Below are positions 1 to 11,659 of a stretch of 64,000 bases of DNA, piece after piece. Numbering within the stretch: position 1 is the stretch's first letter; each line of letters begins with the position of its first letter. The translations under genes and the position numbers were made by a program. Source of the stretch: Podospora pseudocomata (Eukaryota > Ascomycota > Sordariomycetes > Sordariales > Podosporaceae); assembly GCF_035222375.1 (NCBI RefSeq), contig NW_026946366.1, forward strand, positions 1,984,001 through 2,048,000, given 5' to 3'. The notes under the pieces were generated by a model. It had not been told where the DNA came from. It ran no database searches and saw only the letters and a program-made list of their open reading frames with translations.

Positions 1-1311
1 GAGAGTATAATGTGTTGGTGTTACCGCCAAGCTTTCCTTACGGAGGTGAGTGATGGTTGAACTGTTGGTAGCATGACATGCAAGTACTGACTTATGGTAG
101 GCATGGAGAACCCTATCTTCACTTTTGCTACACCGACGATTATCAGCGGCGACAAGCAGAATATCGATGTCATTGCTCATGAGCTGGCTCACTCATGGAG
201 CGGAAATCTCGTGACGAGCTGCAGTTGGGAGCACTTGTAAGTCACTGCGAGCACATTGGGAACTATTCTAGGCCTGCTTCTAACTCTAGCGTTTTAGCTG
301 GCTGAATGAGGGCTGGACCATGTATCTTGAGCGTCGTATTCAGGCTTCGATTCACGGTAGTGAGGCTCACATCGATTTCTCCGCCATTCGCGGATGGAAA
401 GCACTTGGTAAGTCTCCAGGCCATATACTGCCCGGTACCTTGCTAATATCGTCTAGAGGAGTCCATCGAAGAGTTTGGCAAGGAACATGAGTTCACCAAG
501 CTCTGCATCAGCCATAAGGGTATTGATCCAGATGATGCTTTCAGCACGGTGCCTTATGAGAAGGGCTTCCACTTCATCTACTACCTCGACAAACTTGTCG
601 GGCGTGAGAACTTTGACAAGTTCATCCCTCACTACTTTAGCAAGTGGGCGAACAAGTCTCTTGACTCGTTCGAGTTCAAGGATACCTTCCTCGGGTTCTT
701 CAGCGCCCCGGAATACGCCAGGCTGAAAGACAAGATCGCGGAGATTGACTGGGAGGGCCGCTTTTACAACACTGGCCTTCCACCAAAGCCCGAGTTTGAC
801 ACATCGCTTGTTGATGAGTGCTACAAGCTGGCAGAAAAGTGGAAGCAGAAGAATTTCCAGCCCAGCCCGTCGGACATCGAGGGATGGACTGGTAACCAGA
901 TTCTCGTTCTGTTGAACGAGGTTCAAGACTTTGAAGAGCCTTTGTCTGTCGAGCAGTCGGTATGTTCTGAACAGAGTACTCTCATTTCCTGGTCTCTATT
1001 TTCGCAAGCTGACACAGGAATAGCAATCCCTCGGCGAGACTTATGGCCTGACAGACTCCAAGAATGCTGAGCTGAAGTCGGCCTACTACCACATCGCCAT
1101 GAAGGCCCAGGATACCAGCTCTTATCAGGGTGTGGCTGACCTTCTTGGGGAGGTAGGGCGCATGAAGTTTGTTCGCCCTCTGTACCGGAGCTTGAACAAG
1201 GTGGCTCGCGACCTTGCGCTGGAGACGTTTGAGAAGTACAAGGACTTTTATCATCCCATTTGCCGGCAGCTGGTTGAGAAGGACCTTGGAGTGGCTAGTA
1301 ACAGTGCTTAA
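1..1311 (+). CDS. LTA4H: Leukotriene-A4 hydrolase / aminopeptidase, M1 family (3' part)
   Basis: This is the C-terminal part of a bifunctional zinc aminopeptidase/epoxide hydrolase; the 5' end lies outside the window. The exons I read are 1-45, 101-236, 298-407, 457-959 and 1024-1311. The first exon carries the substrate-binding PYGGMENP signature of M1 peptidases, split by the intron at 46-100. The second carries the zinc motif HELAHSW (HExxH), and the third the downstream NEGWTMYLE segment, whose Glu is the third zinc ligand. The last two exons form the alpha-helical C-terminal domain typical of LTA4H (yeast LAP2), ending in LGVASNSA. The family is cytosolic/nuclear and trims short peptides. 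All active-site residues visible in this part are intact. The gene runs tail-to-head into the kinesin gene. Confidence 0.93.
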
Positions 1312-2358
1312 GCCATTCTATCTCAGGCTCGAATTACCAAGCAATGAACCCAACTTCACGGCGTAGCCAACGAAACAGACATTTTTGCCCGAAAGGCCAA
1401 AAACACTCCAACATTTTGTTTGTAGCACAATATTATGTTTTGGGTGTGGTATTCCCCGAAAAAATATCAGCCGCTACCTAAAAGCCCGTGGAGCCTTGTA
1501 AGAGACAGGGAAGAGGGTGGTAAATGAAAGACATGCAGGTACACAGAAGCTATGATGGTATGTTTTGAGATGAATAACCAAAGATCTCGTACACATGAAC
1601 TGCTCATTTGATGTACAAAACATGATCACCGGTTACTTACATGTGAAGAAAACTTAATTTCCAGCCATGACGAAGCTTTCTGTTGTCCAATAAGCTTCGG
1701 CCCCACCCTCCAGACCAGTTTGTCAACCCTGGTTCAGCGTCGAGTTCCAACGAGCGCATGCCGCTGGCAGCGTTCGCGCTGTCGCGTTCTGTCCCCGAGT
1801 TTTGTTGACACGGAACAGCACTTCTAGAAATCCTAGATCCTCCAGAGATCGCCAACCACCCCGACAGACATAGACGAGGCGCACAGTTCCCAACAGCCAT
1901 CTCCTCAGTAGTTTCTGACCTGTCGCGCGCACAACACAGGCGAAGCTTCCAAATATTCCTTCGCGCACCGCTTTGACTCTTAACCACGATACCTAGCCCA
2001 ATAACTTTGACGACTCCATTTTCCTCTAGGCCCCCGCGCACCTCCCCCGCAGACACGATCTCGATAAAGACCACCGTCCAGCCATTCCGCCCAGCATTCC
2101 CACCACCATACCCGCACCGCAGTAGGAAACACGACGATAAAACCCTCCTTGTTTTTGGCGTGGTGGAGGATGCGCGCGAATGTTGTTTTACAGACTGGGA
2201 ACTACATGCTGGGAAATACCACGAGGGACTAGATTGCTCGATTAGCGAAACCCATCCGACGAGCTGTTTGTCCCTCCACCTCAGGGCCACAAAACAAACA
2301 CGCACGAAGAACTTGGAGGTCTACTTTGTAAAGAGGAGATACACCACAAGTTCTAACC
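1312..2358. other. Intergenic: LTA4H 3' end to kinesin 5' region
   Basis: This stretch contains the LTA4H 3' UTR and the promoter/5' UTR of the kinesin gene. Open frames on both strands here show no recognisable protein and overlap each other. I see no repeat or RNA gene. Confidence 0.6.
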
Positions 2359-5300
2359 ATGGCACCGGGCGCGGGCCCCGCGGGGGGAGGGGGAGGAAAT
2401 ATCAAGGTGGTGGTCCGATGTCGTCCCTTCAATTCAAGAGGTAAGCGACCGCCTCCTAGGCTACAAGAGTGCATAGGGAGATGGTGAACTGACCTCTCAC
2501 CTCAAGAACATGACCGAAACGCAAAATGCATCATCGAAATGAAAGGAAACCAAACCATCCTCACCCCTCCAGATGCCAGCGCGGGTGGAGGGAAATTAAG
2601 TGGGAAAGACTCGGCTCCCAAAGCGTTCGCGTTCGACAAGTCATACTGGTCATTCGATAAAAGCGCTCCAAACTATGCCGGTCAGAACCACCTCTTCGAT
2701 GACCTGGGCCGACCGCTGCTCGACAATGCCTTTCAGGGGTATAACAACTGCATCTTTGCCTACGGCCAGACCGGTTCGGGAAAGTCATACTCGATGATGG
2801 GATATGGGAAGGATGCGGGTATCATTCCCATGATTTGCCAGGACATGTTCGAACGGATCAAAGTGATGCAGCAGGACAAGAATTTGAAGTGTACGGTGGA
2901 AGTCTCGTACCTCGAAATTTACAACGAAAGAGTACGCGACTTGCTGAACCCAGCGAACAAGGGAAATCTCAAAGTCAGAGAACACCCTTCAACGGGTCCG
3001 TATGTGGAAGATTTGGCCAAGCTGGTGGTAGGAAGCTTCCAGGAGATTGAGAACCTGATGGACGAGGGTAACAAAGCGAGAACTGTGGCGGCTACCAACA
3101 TGAACGAAACTTCGAGTAGATCCCACGCCGTATTCACTCTCATGCTCACCCAAAAAAGATTCGATCCCGAGACAAAGATGGAGATGGAAAAGGCTGCCAA
3201 AATCTCTTTGGTTGATTTGGCTGGTTCGGAAAGAGCCACCTCCACGGGAGCGACAGGCGCGAGATTAAAAGAAGGCGCTGAAATCAACCGATCGTTGTCA
3301 ACACTTGGTCGAGTTATCGCAGCCTTGGCCGATTTATCAACGGGCAAGAAAAAGAAGGGCGGTACTGGCCAGGTACCATATCGCGACAGTGTTCTTACTT
3401 GGTTACTCAAAGACTCGCTGGGTGGCAACAGCATGACGGCCATGATAGCAGCCGTGAGTCCAGCAGATATCAACTACGACGAAACCCTGAGTACGCTACG
3501 TTATGCCGACTCTGCCAAGCGCATCAAGAACCACGCAGTTGTCAACGAAGACGCCAACGCCAGAATGATTCGCGAGCTCAAGGAAGAGCTGGCACTGCTT
3601 CGGAACAAACTAGGTGGTGGTGGAGGAGCTCCAGGGATGCCGGTAGAATCATATCCAGAAGGTACGCCTCTCGAGCAGCAAATCGTCAGTATCACAGCAC
3701 CGGATGGTACGGTCAAGAAGGTCTCCAAGGCAGAAATTGCGGAGCAGCTCAACCAGAGCGAGAAGCTTCTGCAGGATCTTAACCAGACCTGGGAGCAAAA
3801 GCTGGCCAAAACAGAAGAAATCCACAAGGAGCGCGAGTCTGCACTCGAAGAGCTTGGTATCAGCATTGAGAAGGGCTTCATTGGCATGTCGACGCCCAAA
3901 AAGATGCCTCATTTGGTCAACTTATCAGACGACCCGCTTTTGGCCGAGTGCCTCGTTTACAATCTCAAACCTGGAATCACAACGGTTGGCAACGTCGAGT
4001 CTAACGCGGACCACCAAGCAAATATCCGTCTGAACGGCTCCAAAATTCTCCACGAGCACTGCACCTTTGAAAACGCGCCTGATGGGACCGTGACAGTCAT
4101 TCCGAAGGAAGGAGCGGCCGTCATGGTCAACGGCAAACGGGTTACAGAACCTTATCAGCTGCACTCTGGATATCGGATTATTCTAGGCGATTTCCACATC
4201 TTCAGATTCAACCACCCGCTCGAAGCTCGTGCGGAGAGGCAGGAGCGAGCGGACAAGAGTCTGTTGCGCCAGTCCGTTACCGCAAGCCAACTGCAAGCAC
4301 TTGAGAGAACGTCACCCACACCCAGCCCCAGACCTGGTCATGACAGGAACCTTAGTACAGCCATCTCAGACTTTGGTGGGAGCCGCCCGGACTCTCCCTC
4401 TCCATTTATGCGAAACCCCAGGGAGGCAGATTGGTCTTTTGCGCGCAGAGAGGCGGCTGGCGCCATTCTGGGGACAGATCAAAATTTCGCCAGTCTTTCA
4501 GACGAGGAGCTCAACGCTCTCTTTGAAGAAGTGCAACGAGTCCGGGCCGAACGTGTCAATGGCCGCGATGACAACGAGGACATGGAGTCGATGGCATCCT
4601 TTCCTGTCAGGGAGAAATACATGTCAACGGGCACCCTGGACAACTTTTCGCTCGATACAGCACTAACGATGCCATCTACCCCTAAGCAGGGCGAGGCCGA
4701 GGACAGGCTGCGTGAGATTCGCGAAGAGATGCAGACACAACTTGAGAAGCAAAAGGAAGAGTTTCACGATCAGATCAAGAGTGCCGAAGCGGCAAATGTG
4801 GAGGTTGCTGAGATCAAGAAGGAGAAGGCCAAGATGGAGGAGACTCTGGTCAAGATCAAGGCCGAGATGCAAAAGCAGCTTGAGGTGCAAAGGCAGGAGT
4901 TTGAGAAGAAGATTGAGAAGTTAGATCCCCTCAAGAGACCGAAGCCCAAGCCGAGACTCTCGGAAGAGGAGATTGAAAGAGCCAAGGTTGCGGTCAAACA
5001 TTGGAGGGGGAGGCACTATGTGCAAATGGCCGAGGCGGTCCTTCAGCATGCTGCTACACTGAAAGAGGCACAGATCATGAGTCACGAGCTGGATGAGCAT
5101 GTCGTTTTCCAGTTTACAGTGGTGGATGTGGGCCACATGATGTGTTCGTCCTACGACATGGTCCTTAACGGGCTGACCGGCGAAGGGGAAGATCCCGCAC
5201 TCGAAGATGCACCCAAGCCGTGCATTGGGATCCGGGTTATTGACTACAAGCAGAGTGTGGTACATCTATGGAGCATCGAGAAGCTCTACGATCGAGTGAG

Positions 5301-7683
5301 ACGCATGCGGCAGATGTATCAGTACCTGGACCAGCCTGAATATGCCCAGCATCTCAGTTTGGACAACCCATTCATTGAGGACTGCATGCCGCAGTATACC
5401 CTCGTTGGAGAGGTTGACGTCCCGCTCAAGGCTGTCTTTGAAAGCCGAGTTCAAGACTTTACGCTTGACGTATTCTCCCCATACACATCGCACACGATCG
5501 GGATTATCAAGTTGGCGCTGGAGCCGTCTAGCGCGCGAGCGCCCACCAACACTCTCAAGTTTAACATCGTTATGCACGAGATGCTTGGGTTCCCCGAACG
5601 TGAGGGCACCGAGGTGCATGCCCAGCTATTTATTCCTGGCATCTCCGAGGATGGCATCACTACTACGCAGATGATCAAGGATTTTGACGAGGGCCCCATC
5701 CGGTTCGAGAGCGTTCATAGTATGAGCGTTCCGCTGTTCGCGCCACCCCAGACTACTCTTCGCGTAGCTATCTTCGCCAAAGTGTCTGCCATGCACCTCG
5801 ACAAACTTCTCAGCTGGGACGACATGCGAGACGCTGTGCCTGCCAACCAAAAGCCCAAGACTCCTAGGATCAGCGAGACTCAGTTCTATACCGAAGAGAA
5901 GCATGATCTGCTCACCCGAGCGCAGATATTGGAGCTGAACGAAGAGGGCGAGTACAAGCCAGTCGAGGTCACGCAAACAAGCGAGATGGACAGTGGAACT
6001 TTCCAGTTGCATCAAGGTCTGCAACGACGCATTTCTCTCAATCTCACTCACAGCTCTGGTGATGCCCTGCCGTGGGAAGACGTGGCCAACATGCGAGTGG
6101 GTAAGATCCAGCTGCTGGATAGCGCTGGAAAGTCACCCGACATGGGATCTTCTGGCCCCGACCTCCATCTCAAACTGGCCTCCAAACCAGTTTTCCGGAC
6201 GAATGCCAATGGTACCAGAGGCTTGACGATCATTGGTCAGTGGGACTCTAGCTTACACAACTCGCTGCTACTGGACAGGGTGACTTCGGAGAAGTACCGA
6301 GTTCAAATGACGGTGTCCTGGGAGATTTTGTCAGAGAAGCTAGCAGAGCCGATGAAGTTTTCAATGAATCTCTGCGTACAAATTGTCTCGCGGTCGTTCA
6401 TACGACAAACATCAATGTTTTCGTCGCTCTGGCAAAACGTCCGGTTTGTGCACTCTTGCACAGAGATCTTCACTCTTCAAATGCGACCTGCGCCTATTAA
6501 GAGGGCGGGCGACTTGTGGAGGATGAATAGTCAGCATGACTACGTCAAGGGAGAGGAGCTTCTTACGGCTTGGACACCGAGGGGTGTATCTCTTGTGGCG
6601 GACTTTATTGGTTCAAGGAGGAAAAAGCAGATGATGAGTGAGATGGCAATTATCCAGTCGCTGATGAAAACATATGGCTATAGGGAGAATGGGCACCTCA
6701 ACGGGAATGGAATAGACGGTGGAACCGAAGATGACCTTTTGCCACCACCGAAAATCAACAGCGATGCTGATTCTATCGCCGAGTTGCTCAAGGATGACAC
6801 ACCTGAGGTATCGCCGACTACATCACCTGTTATCTCTCACTCCGAGCTCGCCAAGGATGGGGAAGAAAGCCCTGAATCAAGAACGACCGAGGAGCCCACA
6901 CCACCACTGGAGGAAGAGAAACCAGGATCAGAGTATGACGACAGGCAAACTGCCCTGTTAAACAAATGTCTCAAGCTCTGGCAGCGCTACCCAGACTCTA
7001 CGCTCAAACTCATTTCACCGGAAAACACCGATCCTCCAGAGGATGGTGTTGCAACTGAAAACAACCCCAACGGCAATGGGAATGAACACCATTACAGCGC
7101 CCCCACCTTTGTCGCTACTGTCATCCGGGTCCCTAAGAACCCTTCCGTCCTCAAAGGCGGTTATCTCTTGGTCCCCAACGCCGACTCAACTCGCTGGGTG
7201 AAGCGCTTCGTTGAGCTCCGTCGTCCATACCTTCACATACACTCCGTCGCCGACGGAGAAGAAATCGGCCTTGTCAGCCTTCGAAATGCCCGAGTTGACT
7301 CGCAACCTGGTATTCTTGGCCTCCTACACTCCCATCAAGACTATGACCACAACAACTTTGACCCTGACAACGTGGCTCAACAACAAAGCGGCGGTATCGT
7401 AGGCGGCGTCGCGTCCACGGCTACAGGTTTGATCTCGTCTTTGACAGGCACACCCGGACAAGGGCAAGGGATTAGCAGGCTCAGCGAACGGCTGCAAGCA
7501 GGCGTGTTTGCCATTTACGGGACGGATAACACGTGGCTCTTTGCAGCGAGGAGCGAGAGGGATAAGCTGGAGTGGATTTTTAGAATTGATCAAAGTTTTG
7601 CGCAGACGGGGAGCACACCGGCCGGCAGTGTGATGGGTGCCGGGAGCAACAGTGGGACTGCTAGTCCCATGCCGAGGTGGTGA
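2359..7683 (+). CDS. uncA: Kinesin-3 family motor (Unc-104/KIF1 type)
   Basis: This is a plus-end-directed microtubule motor of the Unc-104/KIF1A class, called NKIN2 in Neurospora and UncA in Aspergillus; in those fungi it moves endosomes and other vesicles. There are two exons, 2359-2440 and 2507-7683, giving 1752 residues. The start is the ATG in a CCATGG context, followed by a Gly-rich stretch and the first motor strand NIKVVVRCRPFN. The motor has P-loop GQTGSGKS (about residue 113), switch I NETSSRSH and switch II DLAGSE. A neck and coiled coil follow, then an FHA domain (about 490-590) with the usual short KIF1 linkers, and more coiled coil near 730-800 (LREIREEMQTQLEKQ). Next comes the long KIF1-type stalk region, and finally a C-terminal PH domain (about 1575-1722, starting GGYLLVPNADSTRWVKRFVEL) that binds membrane phosphoinositides. 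Full length for the family and apparently intact. Confidence 0.96.
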
Positions 7684-8292
7684 AGAAGAAGCGCGCAGAG
7701 GAAAGCGCACAATCGGATAGGGGTGGATGGGATGGTAAAAAGGGAGATACCCAGGACTTTTTATTTCTTTCCTTTATTTTGTTGACTTTTCGTTTATGAA
7801 GAACCTGGATTTTCATGAGCTGCTTTCATCCTGGCAGGAGATGACACACTGGAGGGGAGAAGATTTTGCTATAGATGGTTTCGTAAAGACGGTGGCATAG
7901 AAAGAGCTCCCTTTTTGTTTGTTGCCAGACTCATGATTTGTTTTTTTCCCTTTTGGTACATGAGATAAATGTATATAGCTAGGTGAGGTAGTTAGAAGCA
8001 TGCTTTTGCAACACGCGATACGCGAACAAGGAACCATGGGACAGAGGGACGGTTGATTGTTAAAGCAGGATAAGGTAGTTAGGAAGGGGGCAGCCAGGGA
8101 AATGAATTGGGACGTGAATGAGGTTATGGAATTGAGCAAGATACCTATCATGCTTTGAAAAGTTGTCCCTTGGGTGTCAGTGATGTCTCGTTGTTTGCTA
8201 GCAGCGGCCCATCATCCCGGTCTTCAGCGTGTACAGATGGAAGCTGGAGAGAGAATCCAACTTGATCAACTTAGTTTCTGCCCTCAACCAGC
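7684..8292. other. Intergenic: kinesin 3' flank
   Basis: This holds the kinesin 3' UTR and flank up to the 5S rRNA gene. It is T-rich with no recognisable coding potential. Confidence 0.5.
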
Positions 8293-8411
8293 ACATACGA
8301 CCATACGCAGCTGAAAATACGGGATCCCGTCCGCTCTCCCCTGATCAAAACAGCTGACGGCCAGACCAGTACTCAGGTGGGTGACCACTGGGGAATTCCT
8401 GTGTTGTATGT
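8293..8411 (+). rRNA. 5S ribosomal RNA (dispersed single copy)
   Basis: The 119-nt segment starts ACATACGACCATAC and ends GTGTTGTATGT, so the two ends pair to form helix I. It contains the fungal 5S core GGGATCCCGTCCGCTCTCCC (RNA polymerase III internal control region) and the GGCCAGACCAGTAC segment. Compared with my recollection of the common Neurospora 5S, the helix II arms read CAGCTG at 8308-8313 and CAGCTG at 8351-8356, still mutually complementary. That suggests an alternative but functional isotype and argues against a decayed copy. Dispersed 5S genes outside the rDNA repeat are typical of Neurospora and its relatives. Confidence 0.9.
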
Positions 8412-8415
8412 TTTT
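8411..8415 (+). terminator. RNA polymerase III T-run terminator of the 5S gene
   Basis: A run of five T follows directly on the 3' end of the 5S sequence, the usual Pol III stop signal. The first T is shared with the end of the 5S RNA. Confidence 0.7.
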
Positions 8416-8780
8416 GGACTCTTTTTGGGTCCACTTAAAGGTCATGGCGAGGTCCTGGCAGCGGCACATTCGAGAGTTTTGAATGGGTGTTAAAAAGATG
8501 ATGGTTGACTCGAGAATGTGCATTATATAATATTCATTTTGACCGATCTGATGGAATGGTTCAACGAGACCAGATGTCTAAATCTCGAGCTTCAAAAAAA
8601 GTCTGGGTTACGTTTGTCTGATGACGCTTACCGGAGCTTGGTTTTCGGTTTTCAAATCCCTCAAGAAATTGGCCGCTTGTTGTCGATAGATCTTGCTTGC
8701 CAGTAATCCTCGCACATCATTTAGGACACTGTCAGTATTATGAGCAATCAGCGTACATGCAAATGCATGGACACCCTCGC
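8416..8780. other. Intergenic between 5S gene and MITE
   Basis: I see no coding, RNA or repeat feature in this stretch. It simply separates the 5S gene from the MITE. Confidence 0.5.
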
Positions 8781-8972
8781 TACAAAATAGTTGATACACA
8801 CAAGTAGGTTAACCCATATCTATTGTAAATTATGCGTTAATAGATGACCAATACGCTTTTACAGATAGTAATAGGTCTTTAAAGATAGTTAAAGTACCTT
8901 TTAATTTACCTTCAAGGTATAGTTTACAATATACTATAGGTTAACCTACTTGTGTGTATCAGCTATTTTGTA
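8781..8972. mobile_element. MITE-like element with about 50-bp terminal inverted repeats and TA target duplication
   Basis: The left end (8783-8832) begins CAAAATAGTTGATACACAC. The right end (8920-8970), read on the minus strand, begins CAAAATAGCTGATACACAC and continues AAGTAGGTTAACC exactly like the left end. Thus the first 32 nt have a single mismatch, and similarity continues imperfectly to about 50 nt. The element is 188 bp, very AT-rich inside, has no coding capacity and is bordered by TA on both sides. A TA duplication with long inverted repeats fits a non-autonomous derivative of a Tc1/mariner-superfamily DNA transposon. That assignment is inferred from target site and structure only, since no transposase is in the window. 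The well-preserved inverted repeats suggest it is not very old. Confidence 0.85.
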
Positions 8973-9171
8973 TTGAACAGAGATGTGGGTTACAGTATTG
9001 TATTCTACACGCTCCGGTCTTTTTCCATTTTTTTTTTGCGCTAGCTAGCCATACTCAATCAACATCACCACTACGCCCGCTCCCACCCACTACACTCCTC
9101 ATTGCTTTCATATAGACGACTATGCCGAGCCCCTGGATGGACGCTTGAGAGCTCTGCCAAGAAAAAGCATC
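8973..9171. other. MKT1 3' flank
   Basis: A short T-rich stretch between the MITE and the MKT1 stop codon. Nothing further is visible. Confidence 0.4.
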
Positions 9172-11659
9172 CTAAGCCCGCGCCTCCAAGTACTTTGCTG
9201 CCTTTCCCCAAACAGCCTGGTCATTGGCCGAGAGCTCGCTCTGAGGCAACGCCTTGATACCCGCATAAATAGCCTTGAAGAACTCGCAGGCAATCTCGAG
9301 GTCTTCCGGGAAGGCAGTGGCGTAGGGGATATAACTGGAGGGGAAGTTCTTCTTCTTCTTGGCTATCTCGGGGTCGTTGGGATTGATCTCGTCAAAAAAC
9401 GTCTTGACGGCAATGCCGAGGGATACGTCGGGATCGAAATGGAACGGGAGGCTAAAACGTCAAAGTCAGTACATTTGGTGGTAGAAATGAGGAGAGATAC
9501 CCATTCCATACCTGTTGCCCAACTCCCAGTTGGCGTCTTTCCGCCGGTCAGCCTGAGCAGCCATGAATGTCGAAGCCAAGATCGCCTCCACCAAGTCACG
9601 GTCTGCCGCCCGCACCTCGGATGCCAACGAACGGAAAGCCAGCAGACTCTTGCTGAGGGGTCCCGTATACCCATAGGATTCATGCCGAAGTTTCAGCAGG
9701 CACGCACACCTGCTGATCAACAACAAGCTCAATTGGTCGTCCTCGCTGCCGTGCATGGGTAAGCCGCGCAACTCTTCATGTTTGTTCTTGGCATTTAACA
9801 AGTCGAAACGAACGAGCTCAAGAGCGACAATGATGGACTCGTAAAGGTGTGGTACCTTCCAGTACCTCTTGGCTGTTGGCTGAAGTGCAGTGAGAGCTTG
9901 TGATAAGGCCTTGCCCCAGCTGGTGAGTTCGTGTTTACTGTCAACGTAGCCCCGAATGTGAAGAAACCGCCAGATGGAGAAAGATTTGATGAGGTCAGGG
10001 CTCAAATTCTTCACCTTTTTGTCCTTCTGAGAAAAGGTGGTGGCAACGAACTCTGGCTTCTCAAGCGCCAGAACTTCAGAAAAGATGGATCCGTGGACAA
10101 AATCCGGGAACAACTTCTCGACTATCTCGGCGGACACTCTCCAGCTTTTCCACTGCTCCAGGTAAGGGCCCTGGTTCTTGAAGTCCCACAACTTCCGCTT
10201 AAAATCCCGATCAAACCATACGCCCATGGTGACGGTGCTGTGTAAGAAGGCACGGTGAAGGCGAGCTACCACCAAGCTCAAGGCGGCTTCTTTGATCTGG
10301 GGAGTTTGTTGAGTAACCAGCTTCCTGTACTCAGGCGAGACCGTCCCATCCAGGGTGGGCAAAACCTCCATCGAGGCCGACGTCTGCTTCTTAGAGGCTT
10401 CAGCCTGAGTAAAAGCATGCGTGATGGGGTTCAGAATCCGTGGCCCAATTAGACCTGTGTTCAGGTAATGGAACATCTCGGGCGGAAGAGAGAGGCCCAA
10501 ATACTCATAGTTGTCTTGAGTAAGAGTGTCATAGTTGTGAACGGTTATTTCTCCGTTTTCCTTGATGTAGGTGAAGTGGTCAACAAGCATTCGGGCCTTG
10601 CGGTACTTGTCCAACCAGTTGGGATCCTGTGCTTTGAGGGTATCGGCAAAGGTGATGCAGACCTGCGTCACATCCTTACGAGCGACTCGCAGGATATTCA
10701 AAGCATCATTGATGTTGGACGGTTGGTTCTTGATGATGTTGCCGTCTGTAAGGGCAGGAAAGGCCGGTAGAAACGACGTGCCCGCCATGAGCATCAGGTC
10801 GACAAAAGTATGGTCAGTGACGTTGAGGACACTCAACAGATGAGTCTTGGAAACTGCGCGGACGGTTCTAGTTTCCCAGTCGATGCTTCTGATCACGCAG
10901 TCATTGATGGGGTACATCAGGAGCTCGACAGACCCCATGACACCGCCGGCTTGGTCCGAGTCAGTCATATCAAACGAAGCAATCTTTTCACACGACGTGT
11001 TAGCAAGAACCTTCGGTAGGCATCAGGCAATCCTTAAACTGCTCACCTGAGCTGCAGCGTTGAAGGGCGCCACAAGAAAGTGAAGCTTTCTCTCCTTCAG
11101 TATCCCCTGAAGAAGGCGATAAAAGTTGTGAGGATGAAAGGCATCTAATTCAATTAGCTCTGAGCGAGACATGTCGCCTTCCCTGCGACCCTTGGGTTCA
11201 GGTCGATTTACATACTCGTGTTCTCGCCGAATGACTGAACGGCAGCATCAGCCTGGCCATTGAAGTACTGCTCCCAGGCCCTGTCGGTTTGGGCAATGCC
11301 TTCCCGAGCACGTCTGATGTTGACCTCATCTTGACCCTTGAGATTTTGGCCATCAAAGATAAAGAAAGGGATAACATTGTTGGCCTGCCATTGGTTAAGA
11401 TCGTTCTCAATGCGCGACTGGATACCGGTTACGCCCCCGAGGGCCGAGAGGAGGGGTTCGCTGGGCTGTGAATCGAGCTGGAGGTGGAGATAGTAGGTCG
11501 CGTCAACTGCGATGGCGTGGTCCTCGAGCATCGATACGGGATAGCTCCTGAATGAAAGCAGGCAGGCGGTTAGCAAAGGTGCTCGGAGAAGGCGGACGAA
11601 ATGGAATTGACCTACGCCACCTGGGAGTTGATGTACGCATCCTCAAGAAGAGCTTCCAT
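9172..11659 (-). CDS. MKT1: MKT1-like post-transcriptional regulator with XPG-type nuclease fold
   Basis: This is a homologue of yeast Mkt1, a cytoplasmic protein that works with Pbp1 (ataxin-2 family) in mRNA regulation and has an XPG/FEN-like fold. Exons on the minus strand are 11616-11659, 11216-11547, 11047-11144, 9512-10983 and 9172-9451; they splice to 741 residues. The N-terminus reads MEALLEDAYINSQVA followed by SYPVSMLEDHAIAVDATYYL, the XPG N-region start with its conserved Asp. An XPG-I-like part follows (HPHNFYRLLQGILKERKLHFLVAPFNAAAQ is split over exons 3 and 4). The long fourth exon holds the MKT1-specific N and C domains. The start codon is supported by an in-frame TAA six bases upstream. 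The first donor must be GTAGGT at 11610-11615, because the other candidates break the conserved SYPVSML frame. Convergent with the kinesin gene. Confidence 0.93.

Noticed and set aside
1637-2305. Minus-strand open frame of 222 codons upstream of the kinesin gene
   Set aside because: It overlaps open frames on the plus strand in the kinesin 5' region and resembles no protein I know.
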